NCBI RefSeq assembly: GCF_037975245.1
Contig: NC_092573.1
Location: 20,288,265-20,350,264, forward strand
From: Apostichopus japonicus
Lineage: Eukaryota; Echinodermata; Holothuroidea; Aspidochirotida; Stichopodidae
Reading direction: 5' to 3'
DNA: 62,000 bases
Shown here: positions 48,811 to 60,214 of the stretch, one piece after another
Numbering within the stretch: the first letter of the stretch is position 1
How the letters are laid out: every line of letters starts with the position of its first letter
Notes under the pieces: model-generated
Database searches by the model: none
What the model was told of the DNA's origin: nothing
Seen by the model: the letters and a program-made list of their open reading frames with translations, nothing else
Made by a program: the position numbers and the translations under genes

Positions 48811-50996
48811 CACTTTTGAAATGACAAGACAGTATTAATCAGGTCAAAGGAAGAAAAAGAACAAAAGGAAAATTTGCAAATGATCTTAATATGCGGTTTG
48901 AATATAAACCACAACAAAAACAGTGTAGATTTTGTTTGCAAACTAGGAACACTTAAGCCCATCTGTTGAATATAAACAATCTTAATATTCCTGTTATGTT
49001 TTTCTAGGCGGCAAAATCTGGCAACATTGATTAGTAATTAAAGGTTTAACAATAAGCACATTTCTTGTGAAAGGAAAAGATTGGCGGAAAAGAAAATAAC
49101 CATCATCATAAAAAAAAACAAAAAAACGAAAGTCAAGGTAAAACAGTAAAACAACAAAAAATACGATTGAAAAAGATTGGCTTAGGGCATCCAGGCCGGT
49201 CTCCAAGAATGACAATAGGAAGCATAACCATACACATAACACAAAATTGGCAACATTCAAACATAAAAACATGAACATATTCTAACCGCATTAAAGGCAG
49301 CATTCTGGGTTTTTACTGAGATTCAAGCTATGACTTACACATTTGTACCAGGATTACAGGATGGTACTTAAAAGACTCCTTTCAAATGACATTCGATGTT
49401 TCTTTCATTCTCTAGCTTCAAGACTTACGCAAGAGGGAACACACAGCATTCTCAATATTGAAAAATCAAATAAAGCTAATGGGTAACACATTTAATGAAC
49501 ATTCTTAATTCCTTCTAGGACCAACAAGAAATAAACAACACCGTTTATTTTCTCCTCAACTTTCTCTACCTTCAAAGTAATCTTGAAAGACAAACAAACT
49601 TGTCAACATTATCCTTGATTGCACTCAAAGAGGGCAGAAAGCTCTCCGCCATTTCATTTAATCACAAAAATAAGTTAATTTCTCATCTGAGATACTTCCA
49701 CAAAAGCATGAAATCAGTAGATTTAGAAGAGGACTATGAGAGATTAGAATCTGCAGATTACAGAAGAGCTCAGGATGTAACAGTTAAGATTAACAGTCGA
49801 CAGCAAATGTTAAGAATTCTTAGTAAAAAAAAGATTTCTGCATGATTTTTATCACGTTTTCAGATTTGGTACATGAACATTGTGTGTCATATACAAGGAA
49901 CCGGGATGGGGGGGGGGGGGGTGGAGGAGGCAGGGTGTGTCTGCAACACAACTAAACCAGATACCAAAATAAAATATCTTCAATCGATGGGAGGTCATAA
50001 CAGCACCAAAATGTTTGTAATTCACAAGTTTTCCCTACCTGATTCTATAAAAGCTACGATACCGAGATATGATAGTACACGAAATAAGGAACATGATACA
50101 TTAAAATACAGATAAAAGATCAGTATGCTACATAATGGCTTTGTCATAAATTTAACATTGTTCTAGTAGACTAGGTCAATACTTTCAATAATAGGTCAGT
50201 GATTTGTGTAATGTTGGTGGTTATGTAATATGTAAATAAATTTGTTGACTTTTTGAAAGTACAGTTTCGGTGCATGATTTAAGGCAACACTTCTGTTTAC
50301 AATGGAAAACAACCAATTACCGAAATTACCTCCAAAATTCACCTGCTTTGCAAAAAGAAAGAAAAGTTATTAATTTAAACTTTAATTGGGTTTACTTAAA
50401 TAAATAGGAATGTGTTAATTTTTTTTAAATGTTTTTTTTTTGCCAAAGTTGCAAATAATTTCATCAACATGATTGAATGTTAAACTATTTATTTTAACGG
50501 TAGTGAGAGGCAGATGGACTTCTCCGTTGAATGCTGAGGAAGTCTTGGTAAGTCGATAAAATCATCACAAATCTCACATCAAGATTGTCTGATGCATTTC
50601 TTCATGTGATACATACTGTAATTTATACAACTACAAACAGTAAGGCAAGATAGACAGTCTTTGTTTTATCACAGAGAAAGAGTTCGTTTGCAGTAACGTT
50701 TAATTAATCTCACTTTACGTCACCCCCACCCCTTTGTCCTTTGGCAATTTACTGCTGTTTGAGCCAATTTAATATTTAAATGCCACAATTGTCAAAAAAT
50801 AAATCAAAATCAAAATATATACTGAAAGTTTGATCGCTTTGTGTGTTTGCTCAGGAGTATAAAGTTTTAGCTATTACAAAATTAGCAAAGGTTTAAGAAT
50901 TCAAATTTGTTACGTACGGCTCAAGAATCCGAGGAGATTATGAATGGAGGACACCCAGACTTCTGCCCCCTACGGGCCATATCCTTCACCCGCCCC

Positions 50997-51361
50997 CAGT
51001 GGCGTAGGAAGGTACTTTTGAGTGGGGGGGCTGAAGACTGATGGCCGGCCTGGGGGAGGGGTCTAAGGGGAGGGGGTGTCCCCCTCCCCTTTGGAATTTT
51101 TTTTGCATTTCCAGGTGGCCTCAGGTGCAATTTGGTGCAATATAACACACTTCAACACCCACTCCATTTTGTAAAGAATTTTGCATTTTCACCTGGCCTT
51201 AGATGCAATTTGGTGCTTCAAATGAGATTTTTTTCTCATTTGGAAATGAAAAAGGGGTTTTCTGACTTGCGGAGCGGGGGGCGGAACGATACTTCCGCCC
51301 CCCCATATTTTTCACAGGGGGGCTGGCGCCCCCCCCAGCCCCCCCGGTTCCTACGCCCTTG
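50997..51361. mobile_element. hAT MITE with perfect GC-rich target duplication (365 bp)
   Basis: The ends CAGTGGCGTAGGAA and TTCCTACGCCCTTG pair at 12 of 14 positions. Both sides carry cccgcccc exactly (50989-50996 and 51362-51369). The interior has a duplicated segment containing CCTGGCCTTAG/GTGGCCTCAGG next to TGCAATTTGGTGC, about 75 bp apart. Confidence 0.88.
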
Positions 51362-51493
51362 CCCGCCCCTATTTTATGATTGGTGGGTTTTTTTTTGTTT
51401 TTTTTTGCTCAATGCGAGACACAAACATGACCTACGTCTTCCAGTTCATATTCACACATTGATCTTAATCCTTATAAGCAGACAAAATTGAGG

Positions 51494-51499
51494 TTTATT
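51494..51499 (-). terminator. SUB1: Possible SUB1 poly(A) signal
   Basis: Minus-strand AATAAA about 1.1 kb past the SUB1 stop codon, the first one I noticed. Weak evidence only. Confidence 0.2.
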
Positions 51500-52643
51500 T
51501 ACAAACTGTTCAGAAGCCCACACAATTATGCATTGCTCTGTTCAAAACACTGGTTAGATAGATCATTAAAAGCCACATCAGATACTTCCGGACAACGAAT
51601 ATATATGATAGTCAAAAAACATAGAAAAGATAGAAAAGACATCCACGTGCGGCCGCAGAAAATTTAGCTCATTTGAGACGAGACCCAGAGGTCCTGAAGT
51701 ACAAAGGTCCTATTTTTCTTTCAGGATTCAGCTTAATATAATATCCTTGTAAAATAACTCCAGTCCAAAATTCTAGTTTTCATATATATAGAATAACATT
51801 TATCAGTTGTTCAGATCATAATTTTAAAAGTGGTAACTATGCTAGCAAATTGAGTAGAGGTTTGATGATGCACAAACTTTAACTAGAAGTTTACAGTCAC
51901 TATCAATCTACTTGGCACCAATGAGATGGAACCACTTCTCTGTGTGTGGGAAAAATTTTGGAAGATTTTTTTTGGCAAAACAACCAAAGAGCTTTACCAA
52001 CAATTCTTTTGTTGTAATTTTGAGCCCTAATAAAATGATTTATGCCATAAACAATTCTGTCAAAAGGACCAGGTAATTACAACAGGTCAAAGGTAATCAT
52101 GAACTCATTTGGATCCCAAAATGAGCTTCTTAAGCAATTAAGGAATATTTAAGAGCAAAAGTTAGAAACTATATACAAAAAGTTATTTTTCTTCTTTGTG
52201 GAGGTTATGAAAATGCTTGATCTATCTGTAGCAGGGGTCCAGATATTAAGGAACTTCACATTTTGTTGCTTCCTTCTTTTCCAGAAACCCAGTTTTAGAT
52301 GGGCAAAATAACTTAATTCAAACTTTTCTCTGTAATTTTCAGAAATTTGATTCAACTGCTTGTAAAATTTGTTATTTGAAATAAAGCCTTAACCAAGTGG
52401 AATTTGACAACTACTTGACACAATAGAACTGTTAGTGTTTCTGGATACATACTACATATGTGAATAAAATGAGAATGCTACTTTACAAAAAAAATCTGGA
52501 TTTTTTTTTTTTATGTGCTCCAGACACAGCAAGCTCCTTTAAGACACCAAAGAAGTATATAGCTGACCGTCACAGTTTCTTGCATGAAAGGAACAGCTTC
52601 CAGCCGGTCCTCCTCATCTGTCGCTCGGCAACAGCTGGGGCGG

Positions 52644-52726
52644 TTAAGCCATTGTCTTGATGCTATCGTTTATCTCGTCGACCTTTTCCTCCAGTTTCCT
52701 CCATTGTTCCACCGTCAGGCTGATCC
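52644..52726 (-). CDS. SUB1: SUB1 exon 4: C-terminal helix and stop
   Basis: The acceptor ttttcag precedes GG ATC AGC. With the last base of exon 3 this gives the conserved G-I-S-L, then [20 protein letters not shown] and TMA, and TAA at 52646-52644. The C-terminal helix is the PC4 dimerisation and DNA-contact helix. Confidence 0.92.
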
Positions 52727-55700
52727 CTGAAAAGACAAAGCAAACCATTGTCTGTGTGATGCCGCGGATGGATTCACAAGAGAGGCAGGAGTAAAAATCA
52801 CAAAAGAGCAGGAAAGAAAATAAACCAAATATAGTTCTCTAGATCTATCGAGATTTTTCAAGATCAAGCTGTAAAATATACTGTCTGTAATCATGAGGAC
52901 AGATTGACTCTCAGTCTGCACACCTGCATGTGAAGGTGTACTTTCCCTGAACACCTGCATGTTCAGTGCACTTACCCTGCACACCTACATGTTAAGTGTA
53001 CTTACCCTGAACACCTGCATGTTAAGTGTACTTACCCTTTTTGCCTGGCTTCATTTCTCCACCAGCGTCATAATATTCTCGAATATCAATCAAGATCCTG
53101 CCTCTGAACTCTCTGACATTGACAAATTTTTGTCTCGACAACTGTACGATAATCAAATCAAGATAATCAATAATCACAGCATTTTCAAGAGACACACAAT
53201 GACAAAACAAATGCAGGTATGAAAATGGAGAAATACTGTTGACAGCACAGGCTGCACAGTACACTTTCTTCAATTGACAAATATCATGCAAAGCCTCATT
53301 AACCTACCTCCATCAAAGTCATGTTTACCTACAGTACGGTACAGTTAGTTCTTAAAAAGGGACCACAAACCCAGCCATCATCTTTAGCTTAATTATGACA
53401 GAGATCCTTGTGAATCACAACTCCCCCTACCCATCTACCACCCCTCCCTCCCCATCCACCACCCCTCCCTCCCTCCCCATCCACCACCCCCCCCCAAACA
53501 GCTAAGAAACATCTTTCTCCATTTGGACGATGTTGTAGGTAACTAAAAGTGACGCCTGGAAGCTGTCGTTTTGTAAATCTGTGATGTAATACTGCCACTA
53601 TAGGATCTTAAACCTTTCACTTTCTCTTTGTTTCTCTTTATATAATTAATATTTAATATTATTTTATATAATTTAATATGATTAATATCATAAAGTTGGG
53701 AGAGTTAACAGTTTTAAGCCCAGGACACTAATGCCAATATTTGGTCATGTAAACTGAGCTCTTCAATAATATGGATTCATCATTTGCAAAAACACAAATT
53801 CATTGCAGAAGAAAACAAACATTGCCAAAATATCAACCAAATCATAATAAACATTTCGAAAGCCCACGTGGATCGTCGATAATGCCATATTTAGACTTGA
53901 TCACGATCAAGTGTTCAGTTTGTGTGTGTGAAGGCTGTGATATCTCCCAAATGGAATCAGTTTTTTTTTAGCTCTCTAGACCTGTACTTACTTACTGCCA
54001 ACCTATGCTCTTGACCTTTAACACGAACATTCAGAACTAGAACTAGTATAATGTACGGCCAGGTACTTACTGCATACATATGCTCTTGATCATCACCATC
54101 TACTTTGCTCTTCTCCTTCTTCTTCTCTGGCTTTTGCTTCTTTGGCGCAGGCTAGAAAGCAGAAGAAAAAAAACTTTTTGATTTTGGTACTTTTGGTAGC
54201 CTTTTTTTCCTTGGATGACAATTGCCTTGGATACCTTGGATGACAAGACTTTGTGATTAAAAGAAATGTCTGGTAGCCCTTAGAAGTTACCTTAAAAAAA
54301 AACTATAAACAATTTCCAAAATAGTGTTGTGCCGATATCACCAATATCGGTTTTGGCCGATATCCGATATTATCATCCCAATATCGGTCCGATACCGATA
54401 TTTTTTAACAGACAAAATAAAGGCAAAATGGTACTTTTAGTCATGCATACATTCACAAATAAATCTTCAAGTAAACAACAAAATATGGTATTTTGTTTTC
54501 TTTTTGTCCTAAGTTGAAAAGAATGACTTTTTTTCTGGTTTTGAAAAAGAGAATGGTAATTGAAATCCAACCGGAATCTTTTTCACTGCAGCGCTGCACA
54601 CGATAATAAAATGGACGCAGTAAATGTGAGCCTTAACATCGTAAAGACTTACAAGTAGCTACAGTGTTAACGTATGCTTGCAAAATGCATCTTAATTAGG
54701 TTACAAACTGTCGATCACAATGTAAAAGTTATAATAAATTTAAAATGACAGTTGCAGGCTACGTTTCAAATATCAAACTGGAACATTCAGCAAGACTACT
54801 ACATAAAGCATCGATGGTATTCAACCGTGAAACTACCTACCACACAAGTTCAAAGAATAAGTACAACATCCTTCTTCTAAACACTCTATGTAATGTATTA
54901 ACCATGGCTTCTACAATGGAATACCAATTGCACACATTCCTGGAACAACAGGTGAATTTATTAGCGAGCCCCTGGGAAAACCCGCTATTCGGGGACACGT
55001 GACAGCTCACATTTTGCAACACACCTCAAACAGAGGTAAACAATGGTTAGTGGAAAAGTCAAGCCCCAGACGTATAGAAATACTGTTGTGTGACGTAGTC
55101 TACTTCAACGTAAGATGAATGGCGATTGGTCAGTACAATCTGTTGGAACGTTTCATTTAGACTGGGGTAACAATAAAGTTACGTGAGGGGAACAAAAATT
55201 ATTACTGCTGAAATAACACAACTTGCAGTAGCTGCAGTGCTTGCTCCTCCCTCAATTATTTCATCTGCTTCATTCAAGATTCTTGGCTTATTTACAAACA
55301 AGGCTAACCAATCAGAGATAATGTAACAAGCAACTTTCAAAATGAATATTCAGATTTTGACTGAGTCACCGCTTCGCGCGCCCCATGCATGCACGATCCG
55401 AAGAGCTAGCTAGCTGTACTGAACTGTGCAGTTATGCATCATGTTCAAGGTTTTCACGGAGGCCTTTGAGAAAATGAATGGTTAGTACAGTGTATATATG
55501 CTGCACTAATGCTGTGTGTAGGCCAAGGTTCACGAAGTTCACTGGTTATATTCGCGCCGTAGACGTGTTTGTAGAGGTTACGGAGGGTCAGGTTTCCATG
55601 GATATTAATCAAAAATGAATCTGAGTTTAACTGACGCTAAAGAAATGGATCGTCTTGGGCAGTTTAACAAATCATTGCAAGTATAAAGAAGTAGCTCTGC

Positions 55701-57221
55701 TGTGAAAAAAAAAGTTCAATATCAGTTTGCTGTTGTCAGCAATTTGGCAAAATTTTACCGATACCAATATGCTGCCGATATTGCAAATATCGGCCGATTC
55801 CGATATTGAAACTGATTATCGTAGCAACACTATTCCAAACGTGTTTTCAAAGTATAAGAACGCTAAATATGCGTTTGACAGTGAAACAATCTTTAAATCG
55901 TTTAGGATGGATATTTCAAATATACTCTGAACAGTTGCGAACGTGACGTTATCTGGGCAAATGCAGATTGCGAGACAACCCACGCTGCACAACATTCCTA
56001 CAGTAGCCACAACTAAAACCGTGTTTGAATACAGATTATTTTCTTCCTTAATTTTCGATGAAATTTCTTATTAATTAGATAAGTTTTAAGCCGTCATATA
56101 CGTAGTGCATTGGGGATTTTGTGGTCTTTGTGTAACACAAGGTAAGTTTGAACAGCACTCTTTCGTTGTTTACATTGCACTGTCCAGCTCCAATGCGAAG
56201 AATGTTTGTATGTAAGCTCCTGTAAAATTTACAATCGGACAGTTCAACGAAGCCTAAGCTTCTCAGTAATACATTCTGCTCTGACATCGATTCCGCCATG
56301 TTTCACCTTTCGATGTTCCAAATAATTATCAAGAAATATTAAAGAAGCTTCCTTTTACTGTAAAGTTGATCCATGAAATTTATTTCTGCGATTTTGAAGG
56401 ACGGTTCATGAACTGTGAGTGTGCAAATCTGGGCATGGTAGGCTGTACATGTACGTTCATGATGTGTACGTAATATATAATTTAGGCAATGACCTGTGCA
56501 TGTACATGCTAGAGTGTATTTGTTGCGGTTATGGGAGTGCTAACCTCAAGTCCCTCGTTGTGCCTAATTGCCCGTATTATGTCATTCACCAAACTGATGC
56601 GTTCGAACAAACGGTGCTTAGTTTTAGGTTTTGGTCAGAAACTGGTAAATTTGAAAACCAGATTTCTACAAGAGGAAAACATCGAATGAGGACAATTTCT
56701 ACATGGTTAGAAAGACAAAACTAAGAACTATGAGGACAATGTATCAAAATATTCCACCAGAAAATTCCTTTAATACCATCCCTTGCCCCTGGAACTTGAA
56801 GCCCCTGAGAAGTGGGAATGATCATGATTAAGATCTTTTATACTCAGCTCTAACCTTTCTCAGTGTGTAAGCTAGTTAGGCACTAAATTAGGCACAATCT
56901 TTATCGTATCTCATTGCAGCGAACACTAATAGGCTTAAGAATTCTTTGCCTAACCCTTTATACTGTAGGGTCGAGTGAAAGTTGGATCTACTGTAGCACC
57001 GCACTAGGCCTACAGTAGGTATAAGCCTATAGGCTAGGCTGTACGCTTATACAGTGGGCTATTGTCATAGAAATGGAGGGGTTTTTGGCAATGGTATATT
57101 TACACGAGATGAAGTGGGATTGTATTGCTTTTTTAATACACCAACAAACCTCTGGGTCTGGCCCTGAGTCGCTGCTGGAATCACCACTATCAACAGTTTC
57201 GGCTGACTTGTGTTTCGGCAT
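52644..57221 (-). CDS. SUB1: SUB1/PC4 RNA polymerase II transcriptional coactivator (4 coding exons, 113 aa)
   Basis: Joining the minus-strand segments 57221-57150, 54151-54071, 53141-53036 and 52726-52644 gives a complete 113-residue frame (phases 0, 0, 1) with GT/AG introns. Residues 1-24 are a Ser/Asp-rich head beginning MPKHK, of the kind phosphorylated by CK2 in human PC4. Residues 25-51 are a Lys-rich linker. Residues 52-113 form the PC4 ssDNA-binding domain: [19 protein letters not shown], then [12 protein letters not shown], then the helix [18 protein letters not shown]. Human PC4 is 127 residues with the same order of parts. It acts in the nucleus as a dimer that binds single-stranded DNA and supports activator-dependent transcription. 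Tyr75 sits where the human protein has Trp, a common substitution outside vertebrates. The gene converges on the receptor gene. Confidence 0.93.
52917..53036 (-). repeat. 30-bp minisatellite copying the SUB1 exon-3 splice donor
   Basis: About four 30-bp units follow the exon-3 boundary on the minus strand. Each carries AGGGTAAGT or a variant, then CACTTAACATGCAGGTGT. GT dinucleotides in a gtaagt context occur at the true donor (53035) and again at 53005 and 52975. The fourth unit (about 52945) has decayed to GGAAAG. Confidence 0.85.
53036..53141 (-). CDS. SUB1: SUB1 exon 3: core of the PC4 ssDNA-binding domain
   Basis: The acceptor gtacag precedes 35 codons plus one base, encoding the beta-strand core of the PC4 domain ([26 protein letters not shown]). 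The donor is G|gtaagt at 53035. It is followed at once by a 30-bp tandem repeat that copies this donor. Confidence 0.92.
54071..54151 (-). CDS. SUB1: SUB1 exon 2: Lys-rich linker
   Basis: The acceptor ctag and donor gtaagt bound 81 bases in phase 0, encoding 27 residues rich in Lys and Glu ([16 protein letters not shown]...) and ending HMYA. That end aligns with the NMFQ start of the human DNA-binding domain. The exon is too short to stand out as an open frame and was found from its splice signals. Confidence 0.88.
54152..57149 (-). other. SUB1: SUB1 intron 1 (3.0 kb)
   Basis: Large intron between the acidic head and the Lys-rich linker. Half of it is the 1.5-kb hAT-type element at 54322-55832. 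The rest (55841-57149 and 54152-54313) shows no exon or repeat that I can recognise. Confidence 0.8.
54322..55832. mobile_element. hAT-type element with TAGTGTTG ends in SUB1 intron 1 (1.5 kb)
   Basis: The ends read TAGTGTTGTGCCGATA and TATCGTAGCAACACTA. They match at the outer eight and inner five positions. Flanks ttccaaaa (54314-54321) and ttccaaac (55833-55840) agree at 7 of 8 positions. Both subterminal regions are packed with CCGATATCGG-type palindromes, plausible transposase sites. No transposase is evident in the 1.5 kb. Confidence 0.82.
57150..57221 (-). CDS. SUB1: SUB1 exon 1: start codon and acidic Ser-rich head
   Basis: The ATG is at 57221-57219. It encodes 24 residues, [20 protein letters not shown] then PDPE. 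The donor is GAG|gtttgt, a weaker form of the consensus. Phase 0. The start matches the family's MPK opening. Confidence 0.85.
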
Positions 57222-57480
57222 TTTTACTCTTTTGCACTAAAATTGTCAACGAATTATGTTTTCTTGTCTTTCAATTACGGAAGCCTAACGTACTGTGCGT
57301 AGGTAGATGATACGGAACTAGTTATGAATAACACATGTTTCTCGACTGTATTGAAGATAGCATATTTCACAATTAGTTTCATCACAGTATTCAGTACTGA
57401 AGTCATCTTTCTTTGTCCACAACAGAACTGACTACCGTACTATGGAACGCGAAAAGGGGATTATTATTTTCTTGTATAAA

Positions 57481-57930
57481 CTAATAATAATAATAGCGAT
57501 TTATAATGCGTACATATCCGCCCTGCGGGGTGCTCAAGGCGCAAAATAGAGAAACAAAAGGTTTGGTAAAAGAACCTAAAAACTTAAATTAAATCTAAAT
57601 CACTGAAAGCTTCACGCATGAGATGAGTTTTAAGTAGTTCATTGAAAGTGAAAATGCTGGTGCAAGACTTCAGTTGAAGTGGTACTAGTGCATTCCAAAG
57701 ACTAAGGGCACCAACCTCAAAAGACCTATCACCCCATGAGTTTCTGTTGCTCAAACGAAGGTTCCGTGATGGTGAGTAAAACTCTAGTTACTCAGAGATG
57801 TAAATTGGAGCCATTTTGTTCAGTGATTTGAAAATAATGAGCAGAAATTTGTAGATGATTCTGAAGAAAATTGGTAGCAAATGAAGTTCTCTACTAAGTG
57901 TCTTGTAGTCTAAACTAACGATGCTACTTC
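57481..57930 (-). pseudogene. LINE reverse-transcriptase C-terminus with (ATT)n tail
   Basis: The minus strand reads LHLLPIFFRIIYKFLL and FKSLNKMAPIYISE, then a stop, then SWGDRSFEVGALSLWNALVP and a run to FNELLKTHLMREAF, ending at TAA 57586-57584. The LHWLP, LAPxYLS, GDRSF, LWN and FK-LLKTHL landmarks are typical of the C-termini of jockey/CR1/L2-type elements. A short 3' UTR ends in (ATT)n at 57481, as in microsatellite-tailed LINEs. The in-frame stop shows it is dead. Confidence 0.8.
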
Positions 57931-57944
57931 TGTTTTACCATGTT

Positions 57945-58158
57945 GCTATTCAAGCTCACGTTGAATTCTGAACTCACGTTGATGTCTAAGTACACGTCCA
58001 TTGTGCCTAAACTCACGTTGGTGTCTCAACTGACGTTGATGTCTAAACATACGTTGATGCCTAAACTCACGTTGATGTCTTAAATTACGTTTATGTCTAA
58101 ACTTTCGTTGCTATCTAAACTTACGTTGTTGACTAAACTTATGTTGTTGTCATCAGCG
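57945..58158 (+). repeat. 18-bp minisatellite, left arm
   Basis: About eleven degenerate copies of AAACTCACGTTGATGTCT in tandem. The reverse complement of the same unit forms the array at 61314-61546. Confidence 0.9.
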
Positions 58159-58296
58159 TGTTCAACAATATGTCTCACGAATTTCAACAAACATCACCAG
58201 CGCAAGATAATGCGTGAACCAACTACTATGAAAGGCTAGTGTCATAGTGGTGTAAGTAGATTACTCTGTGTGATGTCTAAAATCTCAACAATGGAA

Positions 58297-59060
58297 AGGA
58301 TAGATAGCAACTTTATTGTCCATTTCAGAAAACAAGAAACGGAAATTATTTCCCGTCGACAGTAAACATAAAACAGTAGTGAATACAAACAAAACCATAC
58401 AATAAACAAGCTATTAGTGAACAACTACGAGTATAAAACTTAATAAGCAAAACCAGAACAGTAACAGAATCAGCACAGAGAGCTGCAAGTGACAGATCAC
58501 ACACTGTGACCAAATCGCTGAAGTATGTATGTATGTATGTATATTAGATCCTCCTGCAAGCAGGAACTCGCGAAGAAGCCTAATTGGCTTATCAAAGCCG
58601 CAAGCTGACCGAAGCCAGTCTCTTACATTCATATTTAACGTCCATAATTATGAATTGTTAATTGTCAACAACTCTGTAACTGGACGACAAACATTAATCT
58701 GGGAGTGACTCGAACCGGGAACCTTATGATTGAAAGGCACCGGCGTTAACCACTGAGCTAACACTCCACAAGTTGCACGCGAAGTTGCACGCGAGTTAAA
58801 CAAGTGTCTTGCCTCAGGTAAGAAAGAAGTACGGAACCTGGTCGTTTTAGAATGGGGCACCTGTAATCGTATCCCGGATCTGTTGAACATGATAGACTAT
58901 GAAAAAGGTGTGTGTGATCTTCTTTTATATTATTTAGTTTCTTCATTAGACTCTCTTCATATATGGATGAGAGTGACGGAAGGCTTGAACCAATGCAGCG
59001 TTCAGCTAACTTCCGAACACGTTTCAGCTCTGCCCTGTACTTCTTCGGCATACTGCCAAA
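58297..59060 (-). pseudogene. Second LINE 3' end: RT C-terminus plus 3' UTR
   Basis: Minus-strand frames (59051 downwards) give MPKKYRAELKRVRKLAERCI, then SLPSLSSIYEESLMKKLNNI. After a frameshift comes LQVPHSKTTRFRTSFLPEAR, then HLFN. The SLPSLxxIY...IL-DxTHPLH...TTRxRxSFxPxA-RL-N pattern is a LINE C-terminal tail. The 3' region ends with AATAAAGTTGCTATCTATC at about 58300. A tRNA-like block lies between the coding end and this tail. Confidence 0.75.
58701..58767 (-). ncRNA. tRNA-like SINE head inside the LINE 3' region
   Basis: The minus strand begins GGAGTGTTAGCTCAGTGGTTA, with an A box TAGCTCAGTGG, and ends with the B box GGTTCGAGTCACTCCC. The acceptor ends can pair (GGAGTG/CACTCC) but the T-arm stem does not. 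It is a tRNA-derived SINE head, not a functional tRNA. Confidence 0.65.
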
Positions 59061-59726
59061 GAAACATTACATATAATACATGATCGTATAATTAACTCTG
59101 AATTGTTTTAATTTTCTAAGTCGTTACCCTTGACAGCTTTTGTGTGAACATTCCAATTAAGTTTATTATCAATATACGTTCCCAGGTATTTGTAGCTTCT
59201 CAACTACTTTGCCATTAATTATGACATGATCATGAACATTATTGCCTTTCAATTTAATTCGTGCTGCAGTGCAATTTAAGGAGGCCACAATCACGTTTGT
59301 GGCACGTTAGTTTCACACCAACCCGTACAAACTTTTCAGGTCTTGAATAAAGTCAAACTAAAAGCCACATCTGTGAGTCAGAAAATGGACAGGAGACATG
59401 GACAGACATATTGACTCTTTTCTCAAGGCGATCCCACTGTATTCAGCTTCAGGCAAGTTATTCCTATTGAAGAACTTCATAGAAGGCAAAGTATAGGTGT
59501 AAGTTTTGGGCTGACAGGGGAAGGGGAAAGATAACTGCCTCAGTAGTCCACCTGCTGGTGGTCAGAACAGTTTGTAGCCTAAGAGAGGATCTCAGTGTGG
59601 GCACAATAGCCCCGGTGAAGCAAATATAGGGTTACACAAACCCCACCTCCGCATTTGCCAGCCCTGAAGTAAATATGGCACAGAAATGGAAGTACAAGTA
59701 AAAGGTTGCTATGTCAGAGTAATGAA

Positions 59727-60214
59727 GTAGTGGGGCCATCTAACTATACAAATGTAGTGGGGCCATCTAACTATACAAAGGCAGTGGGGCCATCTAACTA
59801 TACAAAGGCAGTGGGGACATCTAACTATACAAAGGTAGTGGGGCCATCTAACTACACAAAGGTAGTGGGGCCATCTAACTATACAAAGGTAGTGGGCCAC
59901 CTAACTATACAAAGGCAGTGGGGCCATCTAACTATACAAAGGCAGTGGGGCCATCTAACTATACAAAGGTAGTGGGGCCAGCTAACTATACAAAGGTAGT
60001 GGGGCCATCTATAACTATACCAAGGTAGTGGGCCATCTATAACTATACCAAGGCAGTGGGGCCATCTAACTATACAAAGGCAGTGGGGCCATCTAACTAT
60101 ACAAAGGTAGTGGGGCCATCTAACTATACAAAGGCAGTGGGGCCACCTAACTATACAAAGGCAGTGGGGCCATCTAACTATACAAAGGTAGTGGGGCCAC
60201 CTAACTATACAAAG
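59727..60214 (+). repeat. 27-bp minisatellite, 18 copies
   Basis: The unit is GCAGTGGGGCCATCTAACTATACAAAG or close variants. Fifteen copies are exactly 27 bp; copies 7, 11 and 12 are 26, 29 and 28 bp. It would encode a nine-residue repeat VGPSNYTK(A/V), but the indels break the frame and no gene context is present. Confidence 0.97.

Larger units (their letters stand above)
44144..52643. other. Convergent intergenic region
   Basis: 8.5 kb between the stop codons of two convergent genes. It holds the (GTAT)n array at 44851-45067, a degenerate ~105-bp tandem repeat at about 46727-46985, a TA/GTAT compound microsatellite at about 47429-47612, a 20-bp minisatellite at 48620-48810 and a hAT MITE at 50997-51361. 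It presumably includes both 3' UTRs. A frame at 49600-49845 has a mixed, somewhat protein-like composition but no recognisable family. Confidence 0.6.

Noticed and set aside
48510-48813. Cys/Thr/His/Ala-repeat frames on the minus strand
   Set aside because: They read a 20-bp minisatellite; several frames are open for the same reason.
49600-49845. 81-codon frame with mixed, acidic protein-like composition
   Set aside because: No family recognised, no convincing splice context; chance frame in AT-rich DNA cannot be excluded.
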